Source of the DNA: Aspidapion aeneum
Lineage: Eukaryota > Arthropoda > Insecta > Coleoptera > Brentidae
Assembly (NCBI GenBank): GCA_963576565.1
Contig: OY755045.1
Location: 2,603,477 to 2,667,476, forward strand
Reading direction: 5' to 3'
DNA length: 64,000 bases
The translations under genes were made by a program, and so were the position numbers. Of the stretch, positions 1 through 10,615 are shown one piece after another (within the stretch, counting starts at the first letter, position 1; each line of letters opens with the position of its first letter). The notes under the pieces are model-generated. The model had not been told where the DNA came from. It ran no database searches and was given only the letters and a program-made list of their open reading frames with translations.

Positions 1-142
1 CGAGGAAGAATTTAAAAAACACGATGATTACATGTGGGACTCGAGAAACTACTATATTAAAGGCACAACATTCAACTACGTCATATCACAACAGCTGAGC
101 ATAGCTGTGTCCAAGCAGCAAGGACTGACGAACAGTATTAGG
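1..142 (+). CDS. LARS2: LARS2 exon, helical anticodon-binding domain
   Basis: In frame from base 2 and ends with ...TNSIR before donor GTAAGT at 143 (phase 0). Encodes the start of the anticodon-binding helical bundle (WDSRNYYIKGTTFNYVIS). Its 5' boundary lies outside the window. Confidence 0.8.
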
Positions 143-3100
143 GTAAGTAGGGCCATATCGGAAATGGCACCTACTGTAAGCAATTTCGAGCGCGAGAACA
201 GCAGGACGTAATTCTAGCTGACGCAGTGAGGTGGAGGAACGCCCTTGAATGTGTAAGAAAATGAAAGAGAGTTTTGGTTGAAAATAGGTCCTACCTCGAT
301 GGGTTTTCTTTACAAGGAAAAGGGTACCATGGAAATGGAGTCATCTGATTACGGTTTGTCTTCATTGGGCGGTCATAACTCCTTTTTAGCTTTACTTAGG
401 CTTTAGGTTTTACCGGCGCTTCATTATTTTTAAGGCACTGTTAGGTTTTGCCCGATCGCGGCCTATGATTTAGGTTTTAATTAGCTTTGTCAAAACACTA
501 ATTGGCAATATCATGGATCCATTTATTGACGTTTTATTTTATATTTTTAGAGAGTGCCACATGCAATATTTGCGTTTAGTGCCCAGTTCGAAAGAGCCCT
601 AGCGACTCAAATTATCTTGTTGGCACCAATGGCACCTCATTTTGCTTCAGAACTCTGGGCTGGGTTCGTTTCTGCACCAAATAGGTAAGAACCACATTTT
701 TCATAACATCGTTTTACTTTATAGATCAAGTGATGAAATCTTCTTATTGTAGTTTTTTTAATGGAAATATTTTAAAAACGGCGGGGGGTAAAAAAGATTT
801 ATTTACTTTAAGTTGAATATATAGGGTGTTCTGTAAGAGTTTTACCATGTTTGTATTTTTTATAACTTTGAGATATTCATTTGCTTTGTTAGGTAACATT
901 TCATGACGGTTTAGAACAAACCCTACAACAACCTTTACACCTTTTTGCCATCTCATATAATAAGAGCGCCAAACCTTGGTTGAAATATAAACATCCTTTT
1001 CTGAGGGCACGGCAGTGCCTCGCCAAGGTCGCGCGCCGTAACCATCTTTTCTGGAAACATTTCAGCCGATATTTGACCTACCTAAAACTTTACTTCGGAA
1101 TGAGCTACGAATCTCAAACTTTGCACAGTCGTAGATCTCCATGGAATTAACAACCCCTCCAGGTTTCATGGAATTCCATAAAGTAGTAAAGTAGTTACGA
1201 AATTTCAAAAAACGTCGAAATTGCCACTCACTCACTGACTCACTCATGTATAGATCATCAATATTCTACTGTACTTCCAGACATGCTACAAAGCTGAAAT
1301 TTGGCAGACTGATAGAAATTATGACCAAACCCCTCGGAAAAATCAAAAAGCCCCAAAATTTTAATCCCCTCCCCTATACATTTAAAGTTATATAAAAGTA
1401 GCATCGCCCACTTCCAGAAATGCTAGAGAGTTGAGCTTTGGCAGACTGATAGGAACTATGATAAAACTATAGGAAAAAATCAAAAAAACCCCAAAATTTT
1501 AATTTACTCCCCTCCCCTATACATTTAAAATTATGTTAAAGTAGCATCGCCCACTTCCAGAAATGCTAGAGAGTTGAGCTTTGGTAGTCTGATAGGAACT
1601 ATGATAAAACTATAGGAAAAAATTAAAACACCCCAAAATTCAAATTTACTTCCCTCCCCTATAAATGTAAAGTTAAGTAAAAGTAACATTGCCTACTTCC
1701 AGACATGTTAGAGAGCTGAGCTTTGGAAGACCGATGGTAACTATGATAAAGTTATAGAAAACCGAACCGAACCGAACCGAACCGAACACCCCAAAATTCT
1801 AATTTACTTCCTTCCTCTATAAATGTAAAGTTATGTAAAAGTAACACTGCCCACTTCCAGAAACGCTAGAGAGCTGAACTTTTTAAGACTGAAAGACAAT
1901 ATGATAAAACTATATGAAAAAATTTAAAAACACCAACATTTTAATTTACTTCCCTTTCCTATAAATGTAAATTTATATAAAACTAACATTGCACACTTCC
2001 AGAAACGCTAGAGAGCTGAGCATTGGAATGCTGATAGAAATTATGATAAAACCATGGGAAAAAATTTAAAAAGTCCAATATTTTCATTTATTCTCCTCCC
2101 CTATACATACAGTGTGTCCACGTAAGTTGGCGGCATATGGGAAACTTTTTTATTATTAGTTTTACGAAAAAAAGTTATTCTTCATAAAAAGTTCTGCATG
2201 GTCCAAAACCTAAAATGCAACCATCAGATGTTAAATTTTTTCAGTCATATTACGAGGTTTGTCAAAAAATGTGATTTTTGCTCCAGAGTAAAGTACCTTT
2301 CTTTTTGACAATATCGAAAATTGTTATAAAGAAAAGATGTTTAGAATTAAAAATAGCTTTTAAATATTCAACATTGTTTATTTACATTAAAAAAATATTT
2401 TTTTCTCCATTTTCTCTGCGATTATGTTGGAAATTTAAGTTTGCACATTAATGCATTGCATTTATTAATTATAAATTTGATTAAACAATTATAAATAAAC
2501 TTTAAAAAACAATTATCTCTTAATATTTATCGAACACTGATAACCTTTAAGTTGCTTAATCACTAGTTTGTAACAAACAAATACGTCTGTCAAACATAAA
2601 ACTGTAGAATACGGATCTCTAAAAATTTTGAAAAATACTGTTAGACTGCCTAAAAAAGTGTTTATACCGTGGCACTTTTTGAAATAAGATTGTTGACGTT
2701 TCTTCGAATTTTCGATATTTAGACAGCAAAGCCTACTTTAATTATCAGTTTTAAAAAATGCCAGTGCATCCTAGATTAATTATGCATTAATGTGCAAACT
2801 TAAATTTCCAACGTAATCGCAGAGAAAATGTAGAAAAAAATATTTTTTTAATGTAAATAAACAATGTTGAATATTTGAAAGCTATTTTTAATTCTAAACA
2901 TCTTTTCTTTATAACAATTTTCGATATTGTCAAAAAGAAAGGTACTTTACTATGGAGCAAAAATCACATTTTTTGACAAACCTCGGAATATGACTGAAAA
3001 AATTTTACATCTGCTGGTTGCATTTTAGGTTTTGGACCATGCAGAACTTTTTATGAAGAATAACTTTTTTTCGTAAAACTAATAATAAAAAAGTTTCCCA

Positions 3101-6100
3101 TATGCCGCCAACTTACGTGGACACACTGTATAAAGTTATGTAAAAGGAACATTGTGCACTTTCAGAAACGCTAGAGAGCTGAGCTTTGGAAGGCTAATAG
3201 AAACTCTGATAAAACCATGGAAAAAAATTTAAAAACCTCAAAAATTTAAGTAAGGCATTGCAAAAGTTTTGAACAATATGCCGCATATTTTACTACTTTA
3301 AAAATTAAGTATTATCCAATTCCTTTAAAAAAGAAGTGAAATCATAACAAAAACATTTCATGTAAAAAAAGGCCAAGTACGCGAAAATGGCATTCCGTAA
3401 AAAGAATTGAGATAAACGTAAAGCCAAGTTCTCCAATACAAATTTCAAAATGAAAGGTTCTTACTAGTTTGAACATGTTTTTTCTAAACTTGGCTATTAC
3501 GGCTGTAAATGACTCTTAGGCACAGTCCTAATTTGAACATAAAGAAGTTTGACTGTAATAGCAAAGTTTAAAAAAATATTTCCGAACTAGTAAGAACCTT
3601 TCATTTTGAAATTTGTATTGGAGAACTTGGCTTTACTTTTATCTCAATTCTTTTTACGGAATGCCATTTTCGCGTACTTGGCCTTTTTTTACATGAAATG
3701 TTTTTGTTATATGTGTTTTTCTAAAGTAATGCTAATATTTCAACGTGAGAGACTTACGATGTTTGTTGTTGAAACAGGTTAAATTATTCAGAGGAAATCA
3801 AATGGGATCAAAGTGTTTTAGAACAAACTTGGCCTGAAGTTGACATGGACTACGAGTTAGATTTAGCTTGTGAGGTAAGGTTTAATCTCGTATTTGTGGC
3901 ATTTTAAAAAGTGCTTGTAATTTTTATTTAAAAAAAAATAAAAAGTTTCGGTCCCAGTTGTTTTAAAAAAGTTGACATTGAAAAGACATTGAGAAAAAAT
4001 GATTAAGTTATATAAAATCTGAGATAATAAAAAAATTTGGCAAATGATCGTGAAATTTCGTACCCGTGAATTTAAAAATCAAACAAGTTTCATGGCTAAT
4101 CGGGCAAAAAGGAGTTTTTTGTTTCCCTTATATTTTTCCGTGGGTAGCTTGAAAGCTTAACCTCACGGGGGTCCAAGATCTAATGGACACCTAATAAGTG
4201 TTGACAGTTAACCGTTTCGTCCTTATGGGACTCCTCAGAACACTGCTGGTCAAGTGACAAATCTTGCGAAGTTAATCAGACGGTTTTGTCTCTAATTAAA
4301 TGTAATTAGTGAGCGAACTATAGCAAGAGGCGCCATCTACCGAGATACGAGAGAAACAAAAAAACCAAAAGCAGGGAAAAACACTGCTATACAATATCGA
4401 TCAATGAAAAGATCGAATGCAAATAAAAGAAAACAACTATAGTCCGTGACCTACGACAGCTCTTTGTCTTTTCAGGCCGGATCAACGCATTTTGCATTTT
4501 TACCCGTCATCAAGACAGTGAGCGTCAATCAACGGAATTTTTAAGCCAAATAATACTAACAAACGTGAAATTTCGTACCCGTGAATTTAAAAATCAAACA
4601 AGTTTCATGGCTAATCGGGCAAAAAGGAGTTTTTTGTTTCCCTTATATTTTTCCGTGGGTAGCTTGAAAGCTTAACCCTCCATTAGATCTTGGACCCCCG
4701 TGAGGTTAAGCTTTCAAGCTACCCACGGAAACATAAAAGGGAAACAAAAAACTCCTTTTTGCCCGATTAGCCATGAAACTTGTTTGATTTTAGGCAAATG
4801 ATTTTCTTTTTGCAGATAAATAGCCACGAAAACTGCGTTGTCAAATTTGCTCGCACAGAATTGGATAACCTTACAGAAGAAGACGCTAGTAAGATCGCTT
4901 TGAACCAGAAAGTCATTCAAGAAGTAAGTATATCATCTGCGATTCCAATCTGATTTGTTGCTGTTCTAATCATGTGATTTTTATCTCTCTGCTACATAAA
5001 ATACCGATAACTTTTTTGCTTTTACTATTCTTTTTTCCAGTTCTTTACAGTCTGTTCCTGTTAAATGTGACACCCAAGTATACATACTTATTGCATGGAG
5101 ATGTTGTTTGTCCGTTGTCTAGTTCTAACTTACTTGATTCGTCTTCAATACATAAGTACTGTGTCTTGTCCACGTTCACTGTTAACAGCCACTTTTGGTA
5201 TTCTTCCGTTGACGTTCTCATCATATACTCCATGTCTTCTTTATCATTAGCACAATTACTTGGTCATCAGCAAACTGTAGTGTGTATATGGTAAATCGAT
5301 CGTTAAGTTGTATTCCCATACAGTGTACTTTACGTTTCCAATTTTTTACAGCTAATATTTATTTTAAAAAGAGTTGGAGTTTATCGCTTTTCTGTATGTA
5401 TGATTGATATTAGTTTGCTCTAACACTGTCCATAATTTTTCTACTGGAACGGTATCATATGCGTTTTGTAGGTCCATAAAGGTAACATGAGTCTTTATAT
5501 TTCTGGAACTCCTTTTCTTAATTACTTGTTTAAAACAAAAAACATTATCCTTACGACATCTGCCTGCACGAAACCCACTTTTCTCTTCTTCTTGCTTATC
5601 AAAATTATTTTCTATCAGATCTCCTAAGAATTCTTAGAGTACTGGTTGCTGAAATTCCTCCTCTGTAATTCGCGAACCAGCTTGTTTCCTTTTTACAAGC
5701 TTTTATTTAGCTTCAGATGTTCTGTCTAACTATCTAACTATCAAATCTTGTGAAGCGTTTTTGACACACTTCCCATTATCCGATTTGGATGAAATTTGGT
5801 ACATACATAGTGGTCCCATGACAATACAACATTAAGAAAAAATATCGTCCCACCCCTACCCCCACCCCTTCTATAGAAAAATGTGTTTGTGACACACTTC
5901 CCGTTATCCGATTTGGATAAAATTTGGTATACATATAGTGATCCGATTACAATACAATATTAAGAAAAAAATATCCTCTCACCCCTACCCCCACCCCCCT
6001 TTCATAGAAAAATTTGTTTTTGACACACATCCCGTTGTCCGATTTGGATGAAATTTGGTATACATATAGTGATCCGATGACAATACAATATTAAGAAAAA

Positions 6101-7825
6101 AATATCCTCCCACCCCTACCCCCACCCCCTTTTAAAGAAAATGCGTTTTTGACACTCTTCCCATTATCCGATTTGGATGATATTTGGTATACATATAGTG
6201 GTTCGATGACAACACAACATTGAAAAAAAAAATCCTACCATTCCTACCCTCACCCCCATCTATAGAAAAATGCGTTTTTGACACACTTCCCATTATCCGA
6301 TTTGGATGAAATTTGGTATACGTATAGTGATCCGATGACAATACAACAATAATGAAAAAATGTCCTCCCACCCCTACCCCCCACTCCCTTCCATAAAAAA
6401 TGCGTGTTTGACACACTTCACTTCAAATGACTTTTATAAAATTTGGTATATATGCATAAAGGTCCGATGGCAATACAGCCCAAACAAAAAACATATTTCT
6501 ACCTCTACCCCCACCCTCTCCTTCCCCCAATAGAAAAATGAGTTTCCAAACAACTCACGATCAGCGATTTCATTATAATCTAGAATAAACTCTTCTGTTC
6601 TGTTATTGAACAAATATTTTCATTTAATAGAGTAGATAGCTGAGACTAAAAAGTAGAAAATAAATTGGTAAAATTTTTTTTTTACGTCACAAGCTTTTAT
6701 AAAATGCACTAAAAGTTAAAAAATAATAAACATTCTAATATTATCATAATAATAAAAGCGATGGCCGCAAATCAAAGCATAAGTTAATCTAAATTTGTGA
6801 TCTAAACACTTAAAGAATATTTAACATAGCAGGTCATCAAAGATATGTTTGATGTGCTGCAATGTTATGCCATTACCATACCTATGTCAGAGAAATGCTG
6901 GCGTATCTTGGGTCGGGTTGGGTGGGTTTGGTACCTCTGCATTTTTCTGCTAGATTGATTCTTGCAAATAGTGATATTTAATTGATACGGATATCTTATC
7001 GTGCTAACATCGTCAAAATTTCCATCAGTCGGCCATCGCTTTTATTATTATGATAAAATTAGAATGTTAGAAAATTATTTTTAAATTTTTTGTGCATTTT
7101 ATAAAAGCTTGTGACTTAAAAAAAAATTTTTACCAATTTATTTAGGATATAATTGCAATTTTTCAATCATCAGGTACTGTATCTAGTAGTTTCTTTGATC
7201 CGTATTTGAGCATTTTAGCGTATTTCCCCCTGGTTCGCTAGCTTTTCCGGATTTGGTGTTTCTAATACTATTCTTTATTATTTCTTTTTCAATGATTCCT
7301 TCCTCTCCATGTACTTCTATGTCTCTCCTCGGAGAGGCGGACAGATATTCGGGTCTCGTTTCCTGCAGCAGTCTCTTGTAGTGTTCGGTCCATTGTTCTG
7401 GTTTGATGATCTAAATGTTTACTTTTTCTTTTGTTGAGTTTTTTACCGTAGAAATGAATTTCCATACTTCAGAACTTTGTCTACATCCTACGTGTGTATA
7501 TACAAATACTTAATTTTTTCTGTGGGTATCAAATTTCTTAGCTATCCTCTGGTTTCCCTGTAGATTTCTAGGTCTAATTCCTCTGTCCACCACATTTTAT
7601 TGCTATTTCTATGTTATTAAAAAAAAATCCAGAACCCCCACTATAAATCCATCAGTTATGTATTTACTACGAAAATTTTAGGTGCTGAGTTCCAGAGAAA
7701 TCGACCACATCGAATATAACCTGTACAAAGGATGCAAAGCTGTCATCAACATTAAGACCAAGTTTAATACTGTAACCAGTAATAGTAGTAGAAGTGACAA
7801 ACAAATCGCTGTTGACGGCGCATAG
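1..7825 (+). CDS. LARS2: leucyl-tRNA synthetase, mitochondrial type, C-terminal part (5 exons)
   Basis: The last 207 codons of a class I leucyl-tRNA synthetase, which charges tRNA-Leu with leucine, probably in mitochondria. Coding exons: 2-142 (its 5' side is cut by the window edge), 551-684, 3778-3874, 4816-4923 and 7682-7825 (stop TAG 7823-7825). All junctions are GT-AG and the phases (0, 2, 0, 0) join into one frame. The second exon encodes LLAPMAPHFASELWAGF, the hallmark of the anticodon-binding helical domain of Leu/Ile/Val synthetases. The next encodes EEIKWDQSVLEQTWPEVD, also typical of LeuRS, and the last two form the small C-terminal domain. The HIGH and KMSKS catalytic motifs lie upstream of the window. 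Choosing the mitochondrial over the cytosolic enzyme rests on the short C-terminal extension and on the wording of these motifs. AATAAA signals follow at 7879 and 7926. Introns carry nested transposons. Confidence 0.85.
143..550. other. LARS2 intron, no recognised element
   Basis: Intron between the first two visible LARS2 exons. I see no repeat shared with the rest of the window and no coding potential. Confidence 0.5.
551..684 (+). CDS. LARS2: LARS2 exon with APMAPHFASELW motif
   Basis: Acceptor TTTTTAG before 551, donor GTAAGA at 685, ending in phase 2. Encodes RVPHAIFAFSAQFERALATQ followed by the anticodon-domain hallmark APMAPHFASELW. Confidence 0.85.
1000..1240. repeat. dispersed repeat shared with 9121-9271
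   Basis: Contains a run (GGCACGGCAGTGC, then ACATTTCAGC and ATTTGACCTA) that recurs, diverged, at 9121-9271 in the same order and orientation. Class unknown. The reading frames here are not gene-like. Confidence 0.5.
1265..3250. repeat. tandem array, ~140-bp unit, split by a MITE
   Basis: Units starting with a CTTCCAGAAATGCTAGAGAG-like segment at about 1274, 1411, 1555, 1696, 1855, 1996 and, after the MITE at 2110-3128, 3158 (spacing 137-159 bp). The fourth unit is longer because of an inserted ACCGA pentamer run near 1759-1786. The array is in a LARS2 intron. Confidence 0.8.
2110..3128. mobile_element. 1.0-kb MITE with ~345-bp TIRs, TA target site
   Basis: Begins CAGTGTGTCCACGTAAGTTG and ends with its reverse complement, flanked by TA at 2108-2109 and 3129-3130. 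The arms (about 2110-2455 and 2785-3128) are nearly perfect inverted repeats. Removing the element and one TA restores a normal unit of the surrounding tandem array. The TA duplication points to mobilisation by a Tc1/mariner-type transposase. There is no transposase inside. Confidence 0.85.
3344..3710. mobile_element. ~370-bp palindromic MITE
   Basis: Starts ATAACAAAAACATTTCATGT and ends with the reverse complement. The arms are inverted repeats of about 150 bp. Related fragments occur at about 10785-10925 and, split by another insertion, at 47425-48115. Confidence 0.8.
3778..3874 (+). CDS. LARS2: LARS2 exon, end of anticodon domain
   Basis: Acceptor AACAG before 3778, donor GTAAGG at 3875. 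Completes the split Arg codon and encodes LNYSEEIKWDQSVLEQTWP, then VDMDYELDLACE. Confidence 0.82.
4049..4792. mobile_element. TIR element with ~520-bp internal direct repeat (family A)
   Basis: A ~110-bp segment (GTGAAATTTCGTACCCGTGA ... GGTAGCTTGAAAGC) occurs at about 4050 and again at about 4567 in direct orientation. Its inverse closes the element at about 4700-4792. GGCAAATGAT is present on both sides (4039-4048 and 4793-4802), a probable 10-bp target duplication. Relatives lie at 21080-21892 and 46197-46905. Confidence 0.75.
4816..4923 (+). CDS. LARS2: LARS2 exon, C-terminal domain
   Basis: Acceptor TTTTTGCAG before 4816, donor GTAAGT at 4924, phase 0 at both ends. Encodes INSHENCVVKFARTELDNLT and on to VIQE. 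A TIR element ends only 23 bp upstream. Confidence 0.82.
4975..5710 (-). pseudogene. RTE-like reverse transcriptase remnant
   Basis: Minus-strand translation around 5045-5233 reads KWLLTVNVDKTQYLCIEDES and NKYVYLGVTFN, the region just after the FADD box of RTE/BovB-type reverse transcriptases. Stops and frameshifts break the rest. The same segment occurs at 22640-23600, and the continuation here may be at 7142-7600 after a tandem array and a MITE. Confidence 0.65.
5752..6545. repeat. tandem array, ~128-bp unit, about 6 copies
   Basis: Units begin GACACACTTCCCATTATCCG (variants) at about 5762, 5888, 6021, 6150, 6281 and 6409, each followed by GATTTGGATGAAATTTGGTA and a C-rich stretch. The reading frames across it are repeat artefacts. 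Confidence 0.85.
6661..7141. mobile_element. ~480-bp palindromic MITE
   Basis: Left arm TAAATTGGTAAAA ... CTTTTATAAAATGCAC and AAAAGCGATGGCCG. The right arm is the inverse of these, ending TTTTACCAATTTA. It separates two parts of an RTE-like remnant. Confidence 0.75.
7142..7620 (-). pseudogene. RTE-like remnant, continued
   Basis: The segment with CAATTTTTCAATCATCAGGTACTG and TCTCCTCGGAGAGG matches 23395-23610, which adjoins another reverse transcriptase remnant. No open frame. Confidence 0.5.
7682..7825 (+). CDS. LARS2: LARS2 terminal exon
   Basis: Acceptor ATTTTAG before 7682. Encodes VLSSREIDHIEYNLYKGCKA and a hydrophilic tail ending SDKQIAVDGA, then TAG. Confidence 0.82.
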   Translation: MLSSREIDHIEYNLYKGCKAVINIKTKFNTVTSNSSRSDKQIAVDGA

Positions 7826-7878
7826 TCAGAGTCAAATACCTAAACCTTTGAATTTTGATTTATTTAAAAACTTTTAGA

Positions 7879-7931
7879 AATAAAAATAACAATTCAGATA
7901 TTTTTAGAATCGATGTTTTACTTAAAATAAA
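7879..7931 (+). terminator. LARS2 polyadenylation signals
   Basis: Two AATAAA hexamers, at 7879 and 7926, lie 54 and 101 bases after the LARS2 stop. No cleavage site can be shown from sequence alone. Confidence 0.5.
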
Positions 7932-7985
7932 GCCTTTTTAAGGTTTTCTTAAAGAAAGGGATAATACCCAATTGATAAGTGTTAT

Positions 7986-9019
7986 CATGGGCGCACCCAG
8001 GGGGGGGGGCGGTCCCCCCCAAGCCTTAGATTTTTTAATATATTTTCTACATATTTGATGATAAAACACGAAAAATACCTTAAAATTTGACATCAGGCAG
8101 CTTCGGCCCCCCCCAACCCCAAGCAGCGGCGTAGTTGCGAAAAGAATGACCTTTTTTTTTTTTTGAGGGCGCCCTTTGTAGCTGTCGGCCTCCCCCACAC
8201 ATGATGACCTGCTTTTTTTTTGTTTTTAGCTCACACTACTACTATAAGTAGTGTGAGCTATGGTGATCGTAATTTTTTCGAGAAAAAAAAAGTTGCTCCG
8301 ATTTCAAAATTTTTTATATATCTTTGCGTTTCAGATGATTTTGAAACTTTTTTGTTTTGCTGTCTGTCTGTCTGTCTGTCTGTATGTCTGTCTGTAACGA
8401 CCAACCCGCATAACTCAAAAACCGCTTGTCCGATTTTAATGAAATTTGGTACCTAAGTTGGGTCTTGGGCCGTGATGGTCCCATTTAAAAATGAACAAAA
8501 TGCACCGAACGCAAGCCAAATAAAAGGGTGGGGGTAGATTCCAAAAATTAGAGTTTATGTGAAAATATGGCGTGTGTGATATCAAACGCAAGGTAATTAA
8601 GTCTGGAGTTAAAAAAAATGAATTTTAGTTTATTTTTAAAAAAAGGGTGGGGGTAGATGTCAAAAATTAGAGTTTAAGTGAAAATATGGCGTGTGTGATA
8701 TCAAACGAAAGGTAATTGAGTCTGGAGTTAAACAAAATACATTTTAGTTTTTTTTAAAGGGTGGGGGGTAGATTAAAAAAATTTGAGTTTAAGTCAAAAC
8801 ATGGCTTGTGTGGTATCAAACGAAAGGTAATTGAGTCTGGAGTTGAATAAAATATATTTCAGTTTTTGATTATATTAGCTCACACTATAACTATAGTACC
8901 TAGTGTGAGCTTAGGTGCCCATAGATTGGCAGAGTATTTTTTTGGTCGCAGGATTTTTGAGAGGCGCCCTTTTTAGCTGTCGGGCCCCCCCCCAAGACAC
9001 ATTCCTGGGTGCGCCACTG
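7986..9019. mobile_element. CAGTGGCG-type MITE (hAT-like) hosting a nested element
   Basis: Ends are CATGGGCGCACCCAGG and CCTGGGTGCGCCACTG (inverted), with long G and C runs inside each arm. GTGTTAT is present on both flanks (7979-7985 and 9020-9026). A complete terminal-hairpin element (8226-8943) sits inside. Relatives lie at 13406-13558 and 27097-27265, the latter with a clean 8-bp duplication, which suggests the hAT superfamily. Confidence 0.7.
8226..8943. mobile_element. terminal-hairpin element, copy 1
   Basis: Starts TTAGCTCACACTACTAC folding with GTAGTGTGAGCTA. Then come ATTTTTTCGAGAAAAAAA, a short GTCT run, a conserved AACCGCTTG..CCGATTTTAATGAAATTTGG block and three ~120-bp internal repeats (GGGTGGGGGTAGAT). 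It ends with a second hairpin (AGCTCACACTATA / TAGTGTGAGCT) and GGCAGAGTATTTTTTT. No coding capacity. Class not assigned. Confidence 0.8.
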
Positions 9020-9120
9020 GTGTTATTAATATATTTTAGGAGAAACCTTTTATAGTTATTAATTGTTAGTAACCACGAATACTTTTTGTTTTGTAATATA
9101 AAGAGTTTTTACAAATATGT

Positions 9121-9264
9121 GTGCAATCTGGGGGCACGGCAGTGCTGTACCACCTTTTCTTAAAACATTTCAGCTCATATTTGACCTATCTGTAACTCTG
9201 TTTGCAATAAAAACACTAAACTTTGCACAGTCATAGATCCTGATAGAATTAACAGTACCTCCAA

Positions 9265-9271
<7 letters not shown>
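9121..9271. repeat. dispersed repeat, target of the RTE insertion
   Basis: Diverged copy of 1000-1190, continuing after the insertion at 10602-10680. Confidence 0.5.
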
Positions 9272-9319
<48 letters not shown>

Positions 9320-10601
9320 CGGTTTCACAACGTTCTACGTCTTCCGATACCCAATCTCCACTCGTTTCTGTTTGCCCATAATTCATCATCTAGGCCTCTT
9401 ATTCTTATTTCACTATCTATTCCTTCTCTCCAGCTTCTCCTTGGTCTTCCTCGTTTTCTTCGGCCAGTTGGTTTCCATTGTAATATTTGTTTAGGTAGTC
9501 TTCCATCATCCATTCTTTGTACATGTCCGTACCACACCAGTTGTTTTGTTCTTATATCATCCACTAGAGTACGTTCACCCACTGTCATAATTTCTCTTAT
9601 TCTTTGATTGGTAACTCTTTCTCTTTTTGATTTCCCTGCTGCTCTTCTCCAATAGTCCATCTCCGTAGCGGAAAGCATTTTTTCTGTTCTATCTTTGATT
9701 GGCCATACTTCTGAGCCGTATGTAATAATACTTTTTACAATGGTGTTATATATAAGCTTTTTGTTATGTTTTGATATACTTTGGTCCCAAATTATTCCAT
9801 TTAATAAAGTTATTGCTTTTCTTCCTTGTACGTTTCTATCTTTTATAGCTTTGTCTAGTGTTCCGTCAGCTGTAATTTTTAGACCCAAGTATTTATACTC
9901 ATCACAGGACTGAATTCGCTGCCCAGTATTTAAGATTAGATCCTGTTTCGTTCCACCAATACACATATACTCTGTCTTATTGATATTAACCTCTAGTCCC
10001 CACTTATTGTACTCGTCTATTAGTTTTCGTGTCATATATTCGAGGTCGTCATAATCCTGAGCCACCACTATCTGATCATCGGCGAAACATAAAGTATACA
10101 AGGTGGTTTCATTCAACGGAATTCCCATGTTTTGGCATTTTCTCTTCCAGACTTTAAGGACCTGTTCCAAATATATCTTGAAGAGCGTAGGCGAGATACA
10201 GCAACCTTGTTTAAGACCTTTATTTACTTGAAAGCCTTTGGTTAGTTTTGCTTTTATTTTAACTTTTGCCTTACTATTGCGGTATAACTCTTTGATGGCC
10301 TTAATTAGTTGTACGCTTATGTTTGTCTTTTCCAACGCTTTCCAAAGTAGATTTAGTGGTATACTATCATATGCCTTCTGCAAATCTACGTAAAGCAGAT
10401 GGAGCTCTTGTCCGTATGCCATTTTCTTTTCAATAACTTGGGTTATACAAAAGAGATGATCTGAAGTCGATCTACCCGCCCTGAAACCAGCTTGTTCTTC
10501 TGCCTCCATATCTTTATATTCGCTCTCCACTTTATTTCTTATTATTTTGCCATATATTCTGCTTAGCGTACTAGTTACAGATATACCTCTATAATTGTTG
10601 T
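9272..10601 (-). mobile_element. 5'-truncated RTE-type retrotransposon insertion
   Basis: Flanked by a 14-bp direct repeat CCTCCAAATTTCAT (9258-9271 and 10602-10615). The 3' end, at the low-coordinate side, carries an (AT)n run at about 9270-9315, as RTE-clade elements often end in a short microsatellite rather than poly(A). The target is a repeat also seen near 1150. The insertion looks recent because the reading frame is unbroken. Confidence 0.85.
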
Positions 10602-10608
10602 CCTCCAA
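9325..10608 (-). CDS. RTE-type reverse transcriptase, 5'-truncated but open
   Basis: 427 codons of retrotransposon polymerase, which copies element RNA into DNA at the target site. Visible motifs: NYRGISVTSTLSRIYGKII (block 1), AGFRAGRSTSDHLF (block 2), VDLQKAYDSI (motif A with catalytic Asp), GLKQGCCISPTLF (motif B), CFADDQ (motif C, two catalytic Asp), LEVNINKTEYM (motif D), YKYLG, and the C-terminal VWYGHVQRM and GRRKRGRPRRSW typical of RTE/BovB-like ORFs. The N-terminal endonuclease is missing. The first two or three codons come from the flanking target duplication, so the apparent start is not native. No frameshift or internal stop. Confidence 0.85.
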   Translation of the reverse strand: MEDNNYRGISVTSTLSRIYGKIIRNKVESEYKDMEAEEQAGFRAGRSTSDHLFCITQVIEKKMAYGQELHLLYVDLQKAYDSIPLNLLWKALEKTNISVQLIKAIKELYRNSKAKVKIKAKLTKGFQVNKGLKQGCCISPTLFKIYLEQVLKVWKRKCQNMGIPLNETTLYTLCFADDQIVVAQDYDDLEYMTRKLIDEYNKWGLEVNINKTEYMCIGGTKQDLILNTGQRIQSCDEYKYLGLKITADGTLDKAIKDRNVQGRKAITLLNGIIWDQSISKHNKKLIYNTIVKSIITYGSEVWPIKDRTEKMLSATEMDYWRRAAGKSKRERVTNQRIREIMTVGERTLVDDIRTKQLVWYGHVQRMDDGRLPKQILQWKPTGRRKRGRPRRSWREGIDSEIRIRGLDDELWANRNEWRLGIGRRRTL

Positions 10609-10615
10609 ATTTCAT

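Noticed and set aside
6132..6416. 94-residue minus-strand frame
   Set aside because: Runs across two and a half units of the ~128-bp tandem array and repeats itself.
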